Below are positions 9,401 through 23,123 of a stretch of 64,000 nt of DNA, piece by piece (position 1 is the first letter of the stretch; each line of letters begins with the position of its first letter). The position numbers and the translations under genes were made by a program. The notes beneath the pieces were generated by a model. The model was not told the DNA's origin. It did not search any database and worked only from the letters and a program-made list of their open reading frames with translations. The DNA lies in contig AKCV02000015.1 of the NCBI GenBank assembly GCA_000272025.2, forward strand, positions 124,001 through 188,000, given 5' to 3'. Source of the DNA: Imbroritus primus. GTDB lineage: Bacteria; Pseudomonadota; Gammaproteobacteria; Burkholderiales; Burkholderiaceae.

Positions 9401-9937
9401 TTACCAGCCCGGACGCTCGCGCGGCTCGTACATCGGATCGGGACTCACTTGCGTCAGCCGCAGGACTCCGGTCGGATCGAAGTAGAAATGATAGAGCGAC
9501 GGCCACACGTCCTCGTGCTTGAAGCGATAGCTCCACGTCTCGCGCTGCATCAGGGGAAAGTAGGCGGTTTCCAGCGGCCGGCCGAATTGCTCCAGGACAT
9601 CCTGGCGCGTCCATTTGCCGATTTCCGCACGCGCGAACTCAAGTGTGCGCAGGACCTGGCGGAAGGAGATCAGCTTGCCGTTGCTGTCGAATTCGGCAGC
9701 GTAGGTGAATTGCCCGAACGGCTGGGTTGGATACAGCCAGCGCGTATGCCCGTTCTTGAGCCGATAGATTTCCGCGGGCGAGCCCTGGGCGGCCCGCACA
9801 TCGGCCTCCGTACCGCCCAGCAATGCCTGGGCGCGCTCCTCGCGCGGCACCATCCAGGCGCAGCCCGCCAGGCTAGCGGCCAAGGCCGCGATGACCGCAG
9901 TGCGACGGTAACTTGAAAAGTGATGTTTTTGCATCAT
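9401..9937 (-). CDS. Putative outer-membrane lipoprotein
   Basis: About 178 residues. A lipoprotein signal with lipobox LAGC lies about 20 residues in ([12 protein letters not shown]). The mature part has two similar halves, each with a G-x-P step ([18 protein letters not shown]; then [15 protein letters not shown]) and Trp/Tyr-rich strands, recalling BamE/SmpA-like small domains; that likeness is only an impression. Two adjacent ATGs (9937, 9934) are possible starts. It is convergent with leuA. No precise function can be assigned. Confidence 0.8.
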   Translation of the reverse strand: MMQKHHFSSYRRTAVIAALAASLAGCAWMVPREERAQALLGGTEADVRAAQGSPAEIYRLKNGHTRWLYPTQPFGQFTYAAEFDSNGKLISFRQVLRTLEFARAEIGKWTRQDVLEQFGRPLETAYFPLMQRETWSYRFKHEDVWPSLYHFYFDPTGVLRLTQVSPDPMYEPRERPGW

Positions 9938-10071
9938 TTTGCCGTATTGTGTTGTGAACCTCTGATGGCTCGGCCGCCGGTCCTGTCGAATCTGGCAATG
10001 AGCGGCGCACGCAGGGAGGTCCGCATGTGCCCGCAAGGGTCGCCGGACTGGCGGGCGGTTTGTGTTTCAGT

Positions 10072-10134
10072 TATACTCCACCCCTTGCCAAATGCGTACT
10101 CGCCGGTTTTTCGGTGGTTGCGGCGGCAAACCGG
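10072..10134 (+). promoter_or_regulatory. rpsO promoter region and leader hairpin
   Basis: A -10-like TATACT at 10072-10077, without a good -35 box, predicts a leader of about 125 nt. The leader contains a hairpin CCGGTTT (10103-10109) / AAACCGG (10128-10134). S15 represses its own mRNA in several bacteria by binding leader structures of differing form, so this is a candidate site. Confidence 0.4.
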
Positions 10135-10210
10135 GGGTTCCCCATTTTTGTCCAACACGACGCCAGCGGTCATCACGGCTGCGGCGTTCGCAAGTAAAGA
10201 AAGGTGCATC

Positions 10211-10480
10211 ATGGCATTTGCCAACATCAACAAGCAAGACATCGTCAAGCAACACGCCCGCGGCGCCAACGATACCGGCAGCCCGGAAGTCCAGGTCGCC
10301 CTGCTGACCGCCCGCATCAACGAACTGACCCCGCACTTCAAGGCCAACATGAAGGACCACCACAGCCGTCGTGGCCTGCTGAAGATGGTCAGCCGTCGTC
10401 GCCGTCTGCTCGACTACCTCAAGGGCAAGGATGCCGACCGCTATCGTGCCCTGATCGAAGCCCTCGGTCTGCGCAAGTAA
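10211..10480 (+). CDS. rpsO: 30S ribosomal protein S15
   Basis: A protein of 89 residues, standard length. It is a primary 16S rRNA binder (central domain) needed for platform assembly. Conserved segments [30 protein letters not shown] and [13 protein letters not shown] are present. An AAAGAAAGG ribosome site precedes ATG 10211. As in many bacteria it is followed by pnp, but a strong terminator lies between them. Confidence 0.99.
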   Translation: MAFANINKQDIVKQHARGANDTGSPEVQVALLTARINELTPHFKANMKDHHSRRGLLKMVSRRRRLLDYLKGKDADRYRALIEALGLRK

Positions 10481-10530
10481 TCATGGCGCGATTTGCGTCA
10501 GGAACAGAATACGCATCGTTCTGATGCACG

Positions 10531-10573
10531 AATGCCTGCCTCGGTGCGCTGAAGCAGGCATTTTGTTTTTTGT
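10531..10573 (+). terminator. Rho-independent terminator after rpsO
   Basis: Stem AATGCCTGC (10531-10539) / GCAGGCATT (10554-10562) is followed by TTGTTTTTTG. It separates rpsO from pnp, at least partly. Confidence 0.88.
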
Positions 10574-10847
10574 GGTCGGCCGCTGAAGCGGCAGCCGACT
10601 GCGAGCGAGATTTCCCGCGGTATCGTTGTTCGTGTGACTGGGCCTCACGATATTGCGGGAAGTGCAGTAACAGGTTGTACGACCGGGGTCCGGCAAGGAA
10701 CCAGAGCTTTGTGTCATTCCACAGGCATGTCCCAGCAGTGCGGGGCGTATCCGTGGAATGGCATAACACTTCTCTGCGACCGCGCCTGGCCAGTACCGGC
10801 AGCATGTCCGCGGCTGAGTGCGCGGACGCGTATGAAGGAGAGAATAC
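10574..10847 (+). promoter_or_regulatory. pnp upstream/leader region
   Basis: No gene is seen in these 274 bp. It contains an 8-bp inverted repeat CATTCCAC (10715-10722) / GTGGAATG (10753-10760) enclosing 30 nt, followed at once by a -10-like GGCATAAC, and AAGGAGAG before the pnp ATG. In E. coli the pnp leader folds into a long hairpin cut by RNase III for autoregulation; whether this repeat plays that role is unknown. Confidence 0.4.
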
Positions 10848-13055
10848 ATGTTCCAGAAAATCGTGAAGGAGTTCCAGTGGGGCGGCCATACCGTCCGTAT
10901 GGAAACGGGCGAAATCGCCCGCCAGGCCAGCGGCGCCGTGCTGGTGAACGTCGATGAAACCGTGGTGCTGGCGACCGTCGTTGGCGCCAAGAAAGCCAAG
11001 CCGGGCCAGGACTTTTTTCCGCTGACGGTCGACTATCTCGAGAAGACCTATGCCGCCGGCAAGATCCCCGGTGGCTTCTTCAAGCGCGAGGGCCGTCCGT
11101 CCGAGTTCGAAACGCTGACCTCGCGCCTGATCGACCGGCCGCTGCGCCCGCTGTTCCCAGAAGGCTTCTACAACGAAGTGCAGGTCGTGATCCATGTCGT
11201 GTCGCTGAACCCTGACGTGCCGGCCGACATCCCCGCCCTGATCGGCGCCTCGGCCGCGCTGGCCGTGTCCGGCCTGCCGTTCAATGGCCCGGTGGGCGCT
11301 GCCCGCGTCGGCTACAAAGATGGCCAGTACCTGCTGAACCCGACTCGCACCCAGCAAGCCACGTCGGAGCTCGACCTGGTCGTTGCCGGTACCGAGGCAG
11401 CCGTGTTGATGGTGGAATCGGAAGCGCAGCAGCTGTCGGAAGAAATCATGCTGGGCGCCGTGGTCTTCGGCCATGAGCAGATGCAGACGGCGATCAATGC
11501 CATTCACGACCTCGTGCGCGAAGGCGGCAAGCCGGAATGGGACTGGGCGCCTGCGCCGAAGAACGAAGCGCTGCTGGCCAAGGTTGCCGAAGTGGCTGAG
11601 CCACAACTGCGCGAAGCCTATCAGATCCGCGAGAAGCAGGCGCGCAGCCAGAAGCTGAAGCTGGTCGCACCGGCCGTGATGGAAAAGCTGGCGGAAGCCG
11701 GTATCGAAGCCACCGAAGTCGACGTCGGCAACATGATCTTCGATCTGGAAGCCAAGATCGTACGTGGCCAGATCCTGTCGGGCGAGCCGCGCATCGATGG
11801 CCGCGACACACGCACCGTGCGTCCGATCGAAATCCGCAACGGCGTGCTGCCGCGCGCCCACGGTTCCGCGCTGTTCACGCGCGGCGAAACGCAGGCGCTG
11901 GTGGTGGCCACGCTCGGCACGGGCCGTGACGAACAGATCATCGATGCGCTTTCGGGCGAGTACCGCGACCGCTTCATGCTTCACTACAACATGCCTCCGT
12001 TCGCGACCGGCGAAACCGGCCGCGTTGGTTCGCCGAAGCGCCGCGAAATCGGCCACGGCCGCCTCGCCAAGCGCGCGCTCGCACCGGTACTGCCGACGCC
12101 GGAAGAATTCGCCTACACCGTGCGTGTCGTGTCGGAAATCACCGAGTCGAACGGTTCGTCGTCGATGGCGTCGGTGTGCGGTGGCTGCCTGTCGATGATC
12201 GACGCCGGCGTGCCGCTCAAGGCGCACGTCGCCGGTGTGGCCATGGGCCTGATCCTGGACGGCAACAAGTTCGCCGTGCTGACCGACATCCTGGGTGACG
12301 AGGATCACCTCGGCGACATGGACTTCAAGGTGGCCGGTACTGCCGACGGCATCACCGCGCTGCAGATGGACATCAAGGTCCAGGGCATCACCAAGGAAAT
12401 CATGCAGGTCGCGCTGGCCCAGGCCAAGGAGGGTCGCCTGCATATCCTCGGCAAGATGGCCGCAGCCATGGAAGGCGTGGAAGTCGGCCTGTCGGCCCAC
12501 GCACCGCGCATGATCACGATGAAGATCCATCCGGACAAGATCCGCGAAGTGATCGGCAAGGGCGGTTCGACCATTCAGGCCCTGACCAAGGAAACCGGCA
12601 CGTCGATCGACATTCAGGAAGACGGCACCATCACCATCGCCTCGACCTCGGCCGAGGGCATGGAAGAAGCCAAGCGTCGCATCGAAGGCATCACGGCCGA
12701 AGCCGAAGTCGGCAAGATCTATGGCGGTACCGTGCTCAAGCTGCTGGACTTTGGCGCCATCGTCAATATCCTGCCGGGCAAGGACGGCCTGCTGCACATC
12801 TCCGAGATCGTCAATGAGCGTGTCAAGGACATCAAGGACTGGCTGAAGGAAGGCCAGCAGGTCCGCGTCAAGCTGATCCAGGCTGATGAGAAGGGTCGTC
12901 TGCGCCTGTCGATCAAGGCAGCCGTGGCGGACGAAGGCGGTGGCCTGACCCCGCAGGCGCCGGCGGAAGGTGCGCCCGCCGCGCAGCCGGGTGGCAGCGA
13001 TGCCAGCCAGCAGCAACAGCAGCAGGATGCAGAGCAGGATCGCCAGCCTGAATAA
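10848..13055 (+). CDS. pnp: Polyribonucleotide nucleotidyltransferase (PNPase)
   Basis: A protein of 735 residues, a 3'-5' phosphorolytic exoribonuclease and degradosome component. Domains in order: two RNase PH-like domains (about 1-220 and 310-540), a KH domain ([17 protein letters not shown], near 560), and an S1 domain ([19 protein letters not shown], near 630). The tail is Gln-rich and low-complexity (SQQQQQQD), typical of variable PNPase C-termini. The start follows AAGGAG. A terminator lies 40 bp after the stop. Confidence 0.98.
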   Translation: MFQKIVKEFQWGGHTVRMETGEIARQASGAVLVNVDETVVLATVVGAKKAKPGQDFFPLTVDYLEKTYAAGKIPGGFFKREGRPSEFETLTSRLIDRPLRPLFPEGFYNEVQVVIHVVSLNPDVPADIPALIGASAALAVSGLPFNGPVGAARVGYKDGQYLLNPTRTQQATSELDLVVAGTEAAVLMVESEAQQLSEEIMLGAVVFGHEQMQTAINAIHDLVREGGKPEWDWAPAPKNEALLAKVAEVAEPQLREAYQIREKQARSQKLKLVAPAVMEKLAEAGIEATEVDVGNMIFDLEAKIVRGQILSGEPRIDGRDTRTVRPIEIRNGVLPRAHGSALFTRGETQALVVATLGTGRDEQIIDALSGEYRDRFMLHYNMPPFATGETGRVGSPKRREIGHGRLAKRALAPVLPTPEEFAYTVRVVSEITESNGSSSMASVCGGCLSMIDAGVPLKAHVAGVAMGLILDGNKFAVLTDILGDEDHLGDMDFKVAGTADGITALQMDIKVQGITKEIMQVALAQAKEGRLHILGKMAAAMEGVEVGLSAHAPRMITMKIHPDKIREVIGKGGSTIQALTKETGTSIDIQEDGTITIASTSAEGMEEAKRRIEGITAEAEVGKIYGGTVLKLLDFGAIVNILPGKDGLLHISEIVNERVKDIKDWLKEGQQVRVKLIQADEKGRLRLSIKAAVADEGGGLTPQAPAEGAPAAQPGGSDASQQQQQQDAEQDRQPE

Positions 13056-13095
13056 GGCAGCGGTACGGATGCCTTGGGCATCCACCTGCAATCGA

Positions 13096-13125
13096 AACGG
13101 CTGGCAGCGTCCAGCCGTTTTTTTA
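13096..13125 (+). terminator. Rho-independent terminator after pnp
   Basis: Stem AACGGCTGG (13096-13104) / CCAGCCGTT (13111-13119) with a 6-nt loop, then a T-run. Confidence 0.9.
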
Positions 13126-13253
13126 TGTTCGGCAGCGGCTGCGGCCGTCCCGCCATCCCTGCCGGGGGTGTCAGGAGAGCGGACGTCGCCGCCGGCGATT
13201 TTTGTTTACACTGCCGATTCACATGACAGTACAGGCAGTGACAGGACAATCAG

Positions 13254-14258
13254 ATGAAAGCAATCGAAATCACCGCCTATGGCGGCCCCGAAGTATTGAA
13301 ACTGACCGAACGGCCCGATCCCGTCGCCGGTAATGGAGAAGTGCTGATCCGCGTGGCCGCGTCCGGCGTCAACCGGCCCGATGTGTTTCAACGCACCGGC
13401 AACTACCCCGTGCCGCCGGGCGCATCCGATCTGCCAGGGCTGGAAGTGGCCGGCGAGATCATCGGCGGCGATCTCGCGCATGCTGACAATGTCTGGGGCC
13501 TCAAGGTCGGAGATCGCATCTGTGCACTGGTGCAAGGCGGCGGCTATGCCGAGTTGTGCATCGCGCCTATCGGCCAGTGCCTGCCGGTGCCTACGGGCTT
13601 GTCCGATGTCGAAGCCGCGGCATTGCCGGAAACTTTCTTCACGGTCTGGAGCAATGTCTTCGACCGGGGCGCTCTCGGCCAGGGTCCGCTGGGCAAGCAG
13701 GAAACGCTGCTGGTACAGGGCGGTTCGAGCGGCATCGGTACCACAGCCATCCAGATCGCCCGCGCGCTGGGTTACCGCGTGTTCGCGACGGCCGGCAGCG
13801 ATGAGAAGTGCCGGGCCTGCGAGGCGCTCGGCGCGGAACGTGGCATCAACTACCGGACCGAGGATTTCGTTGAGGTCACGCAGGCGCTTACCGCAGGGCG
13901 TGGCGTAGATGTCATTCTGGACATGGTCGGCGGCGCCTATCTGGCCCGTGAGATCCGTGGCGTAGCCGATGACGGCCGTATCGTGATCATCGCTTTGCTG
14001 GGCGGCGCCAAGGCAGAAATTCCACTCAGCGACATCCTGCGCCGCCGCATCACGGTCACTGGCTCGACGCTGCGCCCGCGCTCGATTGCGTTCAAGGCAG
14101 CGATTGCCGCCAACCTCAAGCGGCATGTGTGGCCACTGCTCGAGGCCGGCACCATCAAGCCGGTGATCTACCGCACGCTGCCCGCCGCCCAGGCGGCCGA
14201 GGCGCACGCGCTGATGGAGTCCAGCCAGCATATCGGCAAGATCATGCTGGCCTGGTAA
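13254..14258 (+). CDS. NAD(P)H-quinone oxidoreductase, zinc-free MDR family
   Basis: A protein of 334 residues with a GroES-like N-terminal domain (residues 1-130) and a Rossmann domain with GGSSGIGTTAIQIA near residue 160. Zinc-ligand cysteines of alcohol dehydrogenases are absent, as in quinone oxidoreductases of the QOR/PIG3 type. It probably reduces quinones with NADPH in the cytosol. The position between pnp and tpiA recurs in Burkholderiales. The exact substrate is not known. Confidence 0.88.
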   Translation: MKAIEITAYGGPEVLKLTERPDPVAGNGEVLIRVAASGVNRPDVFQRTGNYPVPPGASDLPGLEVAGEIIGGDLAHADNVWGLKVGDRICALVQGGGYAELCIAPIGQCLPVPTGLSDVEAAALPETFFTVWSNVFDRGALGQGPLGKQETLLVQGGSSGIGTTAIQIARALGYRVFATAGSDEKCRACEALGAERGINYRTEDFVEVTQALTAGRGVDVILDMVGGAYLAREIRGVADDGRIVIIALLGGAKAEIPLSDILRRRITVTGSTLRPRSIAFKAAIAANLKRHVWPLLEAGTIKPVIYRTLPAAQAAEAHALMESSQHIGKIMLAW

Positions 14259-14298
14259 AGGGCGAGCGGGCCGGACTGATTGCCGAGGTGGGACGAAT

Positions 14299-14317
14299 TA
14301 AAATGAGATTCATTATC
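14299..14317. promoter_or_regulatory. Putative Fur box
   Basis: The 19-bp segment TAAAATGAGATTCATTATC matches the classical Fur consensus GATAATGATAATCATTATC at 15 of 19 positions. It lies 41 bp after the quinone oxidoreductase stop and about 145 bp before tpiA. No iron gene is adjacent, so either tpiA is iron-responsive, a small RNA starts here, or the match is chance. Confidence 0.45.
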
Positions 14318-14460
14318 ATCTGATTGTGCTTTCCGCAACCTTGGCGGTTCTGCCGAATCACAGTACGGAGTAGGTACTCCGCCGGTTGATGGCGCTTGCG
14401 TTCTCCACGGGGTACAATCGCGGGTTGATTTTGAACCTGCAGCCGATGGAAGGGACGCGC

Positions 14461-15216
14461 GTGAGACAGAAGCTGGTAGTCGGAAACTGGAAAATGCATG
14501 GCAGCCTCGAGGCCAATGGCGGATTGCTGAAGGCCGTGGCAGCCGGCGCAGGAGCGTTGCAACCGGTTCAGTTGGCGGTGTGCGCGCCATTTCCATATCT
14601 GGCGCAGTGCCAGTCGCTGCTGGCCGGCAGCCCGGTGCAATGGGGCGCGCAGGATGTGTCCGCCGAAGCGCGCGGCGCGTTCACCGGCGAAGTGGCCGCT
14701 TCCATGCTCGCCGAGTTCGGCTGCCAGTTCGTGATCGTCGGCCACTCGGAGCGCCGGACCTACCATGCCGAGCAGGATTCGGTCATTGCCACCAAGGCGC
14801 TGCGCGCACTCGAGCATGGTGTCACGCCGATCGTCTGCGTCGGCGAAACCCTCGCCCAGCGCGAGGCCGGCCAGACCGAGCAGGTCGTGGGCCGCCAGCT
14901 GCAAGCCTTGCTTGATGCGCTGTCCGTCGAGCAACTCGGGCGCATCGTCGTTGCCTATGAGCCCGTCTGGGCGATCGGTACCGGCAAGACCGCTAGCAGC
15001 GCCCAGGCGCAGGATGTGCACGCTTATCTCCGCGGACTCGTTGCCTCGCGCGATGCCGGCGTGGCGCAACGCATGCAGATCCTGTACGGCGGCAGCGTGA
15101 AGCCGGAAAGCGCAGGCGAGCTGTTCGGCATGCCCGACATCGACGGCGGCCTGATCGGCGGCGCGTCGCTCAAGGCGGAAGATTTCCTGGCAATCGGCGC
15201 GGCAGGCCGCGCCTGA
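14461..15216 (+). CDS. tpiA: Triose-phosphate isomerase
   Basis: A protein of 251 residues. It interconverts dihydroxyacetone phosphate and glyceraldehyde 3-phosphate. Catalytic residues are visible: Lys in NWKMHG, His in VGHSERR, Glu in [14 protein letters not shown], and the phosphate loop [12 protein letters not shown] start was chosen at 14461 because a strong ribosome site (GGAAGGGA, 14448-14455) precedes it and overlaps the alternative ATG at 14446. A -10-like TACAAT lies at 14413-14418. secG follows after 39 bp. Confidence 0.97.
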   Translation: MRQKLVVGNWKMHGSLEANGGLLKAVAAGAGALQPVQLAVCAPFPYLAQCQSLLAGSPVQWGAQDVSAEARGAFTGEVAASMLAEFGCQFVIVGHSERRTYHAEQDSVIATKALRALEHGVTPIVCVGETLAQREAGQTEQVVGRQLQALLDALSVEQLGRIVVAYEPVWAIGTGKTASSAQAQDVHAYLRGLVASRDAGVAQRMQILYGGSVKPESAGELFGMPDIDGGLIGGASLKAEDFLAIGAAGRA

Positions 15217-15255
15217 TGCCCAAGAGTATTTACGTTTAAGTCATCGGGATCATCA

Positions 15256-15627
15256 ATGAGTATTTTCAAGACCCTTCTTCTCGTGCTGCAGATCGGCTCG
15301 GCGCTGGGCGTGATCGGGCTGGTGCTGCTGCAGCAGGGCAAGGGCGCGGATATGGGCGCCGCGTTCGGCTCCGGCAACTCCGGCAGCCTGTTCGGCGCCG
15401 CCGGCTCGGCCAACTTCCTGTCGCGCACCACCGCAGCGCTGGCCACGGTGTTTTTCCTCTCGACACTGGGCCTGACCATGCTGGGTTCGCACCGTCCCGC
15501 AGCAGGCGCGGGCGTCATGGGCTCGATGACGACTTCGCAGCCTGCGGCAGCTCCGGCAGCCGCGTCCGGCGTCCCGGCAGCGGACGCAGGCGCCTCGGCT
15601 CCGGCTGCGCCGGCCGTGCCGAAGTAA
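15256..15627 (+). CDS. secG: Preprotein translocase subunit SecG
   Basis: A protein of 123 residues, a small subunit of SecYEG in the inner membrane. Two membrane helices are present (about 3-23 and 54-74) with the characteristic GLVLLQQGKGADMGAAFGSG between them. The Ala/Pro-rich C-terminal tail is longer than in E. coli (110 aa) but usual for Burkholderiales. It is co-directional with tpiA and the tRNA. Confidence 0.97.
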   Translation: MSIFKTLLLVLQIGSALGVIGLVLLQQGKGADMGAAFGSGNSGSLFGAAGSANFLSRTTAALATVFFLSTLGLTMLGSHRPAAGAGVMGSMTTSQPAAAPAAASGVPAADAGASAPAAPAVPK

Positions 15628-15686
15628 GGGACGCGAAGCCCGTCCGATTTACATGCACTTGCGGCAACAATTTTGCTGCACTTGCA

Positions 15687-15715
15687 TTGAACAAAGCCTG
15701 CATTCAAGTTAGAAT
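15687..15715 (+). promoter_or_regulatory. Predicted promoter of tRNA-Leu
   Basis: -35 TTGAAC (15687-15692), 17-nt spacer, -10 TAGAAT (15710-15715). The -10 is inside a 9-bp inverted repeat (CCTGCATTC / GAATGCAGG, 15697-15720). A second hairpin ATCCGGG/CCCGGAT (15747-15764) lies in the presumed 5' precursor of the tRNA. Confidence 0.6.
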
Positions 15716-15814
15716 GCAGGGCTTGGAACAAAAAGCCTGACAGTCCATCCGGGTATGCCCGGATAGTCCATCTGGCTAGGCTGGATGGCATGCCGTCCGG
15801 TCTCGAGTTTCCCT

Positions 15815-15899
15815 GCCGACGTGGTGAAATTGGTAGACACGCTATCTTGAGGGGGTAGTGGCGCAAGCTGTGCGAGTTCGAGTCTCGCCGTCGGCACCA
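15815..15899 (+). tRNA. tRNA-Leu(GAG)
   Basis: An 85-nt class II tRNA with encoded CCA. The acceptor arms are GCCGACG and CGTCGGC. The D-arm is GGTGAAATTGGTAGACAC. The anticodon stem CTATC/GGTAG encloses the loop TTGAGGG, giving anticodon GAG, which reads CUC and CUU. A variable arm is present and the T-arm contains GTTCGAGTC. It stands between secG and nuoA. Confidence 0.97.
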
Positions 15900-16062
15900 A
15901 ACATTTTTCACGGACGCCATCAGGTGTCCGCAAGTCCCGCAAGGCGGCGCCGCATGATGCATGCGGAGTGCGTTTCTTGAGTGAGCAGCGCAGCGCCGCT
16001 TGTTACAGGAAGGTTGGTTCTTCCGCAGCTACCCGCTGCTATCAAATAAGGCAGGCGTCCCC

Positions 16063-16422
16063 GTGAATCTCGAAGCCTATTTCCCTGTACTGCTGTTCAT
16101 GGCAGTCAGCGTTCTCCTTGGCCTCGCCCTGATGTCCATCGGCCGGCTTCTCGGTCCGAACAATCCCGATCCCCAGAAGCTGTCGCCGTACGAATGCGGC
16201 TTCGAAGCATTCGAAGACGCCCGCATGCGTTTCGACGTGCGGTACTACCTGATCGCCATCCTGTTCATCCTGTTCGACCTGGAAACCGCTTTCCTCTTCC
16301 CGTGGGGCGTGGCGTTGCAGGACATCGGCTGGCCCGGATTCTTCGCGATGGGAATTTTTCTGCTCGAGTTCATTGTGGGCTTTGTCTACATCTGGAAAAA
16401 AGGCGCTCTGGACTGGGAGTGA
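16063..16422 (+). CDS. nuoA: NADH-quinone oxidoreductase subunit A
   Basis: A protein of 119 residues with three membrane helices, part of the membrane arm of complex I at the quinone site. The conserved loop [21 protein letters not shown] is present. The GTG start at 16063 gives [12 protein letters not shown] as in relatives; the frame open from 16000 would add 21 unlike residues. AAGGCAGG lies just upstream. It is the first gene of the 14-gene nuo operon. Confidence 0.95.
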   Translation: MNLEAYFPVLLFMAVSVLLGLALMSIGRLLGPNNPDPQKLSPYECGFEAFEDARMRFDVRYYLIAILFILFDLETAFLFPWGVALQDIGWPGFFAMGIFLLEFIVGFVYIWKKGALDWE

Positions 16423-16428
16423 CGTGAC

Positions 16429-16911
16429 ATGGCAATCGAAGGCGTTCTGCAAGAAGGGTTTGTCACCACCTCGGCCGACAAACTGATCAATTGGACCCGC
16501 ACCGGGTCGCTCTGGCCGATGACGTTCGGTCTGGCATGCTGTGCGGTGGAAATGATGCACGCCGGCGCGGCGCGCTACGACCTGGACCGTTTCGGCGTGG
16601 TGTTCCGCCCCTCGCCGCGCCAGTCCGACGTGATGATCGTGGCCGGCACGCTGTGCAACAAGATGGCCCCAGCACTGCGCAAGGTGTACGACCAGATGGC
16701 CGAGCCGCGCTGGGTCATCTCGATGGGGTCTTGCGCCAATGGCGGTGGCTATTACCACTATTCCTACTCCGTGGTGCGCGGCTGCGACCGCATCGTACCG
16801 GTCGACATCTATGTGCCTGGCTGCCCGCCGACAGCCGAAGCGCTGATCTACGGCATTATCCAGCTGCAGGCCAAGATCCGCCGCACCAACACCATCGCGC
16901 GCAAGGGTTGA
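16429..16911 (+). CDS. nuoB: NADH-quinone oxidoreductase subunit B
   Basis: A protein of 160 residues carrying the terminal [4Fe-4S] cluster N2, which passes electrons to ubiquinone. Ligands are the tandem cysteines at 37-38 (ACCAVEMM), Cys in GSCANGGG and Cys in [11 protein letters not shown]. It begins 6 bp after nuoA and is separated from nuoC by one base. Confidence 0.98.
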   Translation: MAIEGVLQEGFVTTSADKLINWTRTGSLWPMTFGLACCAVEMMHAGAARYDLDRFGVVFRPSPRQSDVMIVAGTLCNKMAPALRKVYDQMAEPRWVISMGSCANGGGYYHYSYSVVRGCDRIVPVDIYVPGCPPTAEALIYGIIQLQAKIRRTNTIARKG

Positions 16912-16912
16912 T

Positions 16913-17515
16913 ATGTCGAGTCGTATCGAAACGCTGAAAGCCGCGCTGCAGAAGGCTCTGGGCGCGCAGATCCAGTCGCTGACCGAAGATGTGGGCGAGC
17001 TCACGCTGGTCGTGAAGGCTGCCGACTACCTGGCGGTCGCCACCAAGCTGCGCGATGACGCCACGCTGCGCTTCGAGCAGTTGATCGACCTGTGCGGCGT
17101 GGACTATCGCGACTATGCCGATGGCGCATGGAACGGCCCGCGCTTTGCCGCAGTGCTGCACCTGCTGTCGGTTGCCAATAACTGGCGTCTGCGCGTGCGC
17201 GTGTTCGCCCCGGATGATGACCTGCCCGTCGTGCCTTCTGTCATCCCGGTTTGGAATGCCGCCAACTGGTTCGAGCGTGAGGCATTCGATCTCTACGGCC
17301 TGGTGTTCGAGGGCCATCCTGACCTGCGCCGCATCCTGACTGACTATGGCTTCATCGGCCATCCGTTCCGCAAGGACTTCCCGCTGTCGGGCTATGTCGA
17401 AATGCGCTACGACCCCGAGCAGAAGCGTGTCATCTACCAGCCCGTGACGATCGAGCCGCGCGAGATCACGCCGCGCGTGATCCGCGAAGAGCAGTACGGC
17501 GGCATCAAGCACTAG
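16913..17515 (+). CDS. nuoC: NADH-quinone oxidoreductase subunit C
   Basis: A protein of 200 residues of the hydrophilic connecting module, 30-kDa subunit family. The signature ERE(A)[17 protein letters not shown] is present, followed by [13 protein letters not shown]. Unlike E. coli, nuoC and nuoD are separate genes, as usual in betaproteobacteria. Downstream, instead of a short spacer to nuoD, there is a 141-bp insertion/duplication. Confidence 0.97.
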   Translation: MSSRIETLKAALQKALGAQIQSLTEDVGELTLVVKAADYLAVATKLRDDATLRFEQLIDLCGVDYRDYADGAWNGPRFAAVLHLLSVANNWRLRVRVFAPDDDLPVVPSVIPVWNAANWFEREAFDLYGLVFEGHPDLRRILTDYGFIGHPFRKDFPLSGYVEMRYDPEQKRVIYQPVTIEPREITPRVIREEQYGGIKH

Positions 17516-17523
17516 GACGCACC

Positions 17524-17664
17524 ATGGCAGATATCAAGAACTACACGCTGAACTTTGGCTCCGGCCGCCCTGCGGGCTTAACCGTGGCTGTGCCACGGTT
17601 AGCCTTCACCGAAATTAAGCGTGTCGAGTGGCTTCGGTCGGACACGTTGGCGGAGTAAGCGGCA
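17524..17664 (+). repeat. Partial duplication of the nuoD 5' end with 105-bp insert
   Basis: 17524-17559 repeats the first 12 codons of nuoD (17665-17700) with 33 of 36 bases equal; all three differences are synonymous third positions. The copy continues into 105 unrelated bases and stops at TAA 17656-17658, giving a chimeric 44-residue ORF whose stop is 6 bp before the real nuoD ATG. The copy has its own start context (GGACGCACC-ATG). The insert carries a perfect 10-bp stem TAACCGTGGC/GCCACGGTTA (17579-17601) and a CGTGTC/GACACG stem (17620-17646). The distance between the two ATGs is 141 bp, a multiple of three. Confidence 0.9.
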
Positions 17665-18918
<1,254 letters not shown>

Positions 18919-18932
18919 CCAGTGTAACGACC

Positions 18933-19436
18933 ATGCTATCAGCTGAAGCCCTCAAGGAAATCGACCGCGCGGTGGCCAAGTACCCCGCCGACCAAAAGCA
19001 GTCCGCCGTGATGTCGGCACTGCAGGTCGCGCAGGCGGAACTCGGCTGGGTGTCGCCGGAAGCGATGCAGTTCATCGCCAGCTACCTCGACATGCCGCCG
19101 GTGTGGGTGCAGGAGGTCGCGACCTTCTACAACATGTACGACACCAAGCCGGTCGGCCGCTTCAAGCTGACGGTCTGCACCAACCTGCCGTGTGCGTTGT
19201 CCGGCGGCGAGCGGGCGGCCGATCACCTGAAGAAAACCCTCGGCATCGATTTCAACGAAACCACGCCGTGCGGCACCTTCACCCTCAAGGAAGGCGAGTG
19301 CATGGGCGCCTGCGGCGATGCGCCGGTCATGCTGGTCAATAACGCCAACATGTGCAGCTGGATGAGCAACGACAAGCTCGACGCGCTCGTGGCCGACCTG
19401 CGCGCCAAGGCGGCACAGCAAGGCGAGGGTAAGTAA
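18933..19436 (+). CDS. nuoE: NADH-quinone oxidoreductase subunit E
   Basis: A protein of 167 residues, the 24-kDa subunit of the NADH-dehydrogenase module, binding [2Fe-2S] cluster N1a. Ligand segments are CTNLPCALSGG and CMGACGDAPV. The stop abuts the nuoF start with no spacer, consistent with coupled synthesis of the E-F pair. Confidence 0.97.
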   Translation: MLSAEALKEIDRAVAKYPADQKQSAVMSALQVAQAELGWVSPEAMQFIASYLDMPPVWVQEVATFYNMYDTKPVGRFKLTVCTNLPCALSGGERAADHLKKTLGIDFNETTPCGTFTLKEGECMGACGDAPVMLVNNANMCSWMSNDKLDALVADLRAKAAQQGEGK

Positions 19437-20732
<1,296 letters not shown>

Positions 20733-20741
20733 GTGGCGAAC

Positions 20742-23114
<2,373 letters not shown>

Positions 23115-23123
23115 GGAACAGAC

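Noticed and set aside
17524-17658. Treating the first ATG as the true nuoD start
   Set aside because: The frame ends at TAA 17656-17658; only the second copy at 17665 continues into the conserved GPQHPAAHG region.
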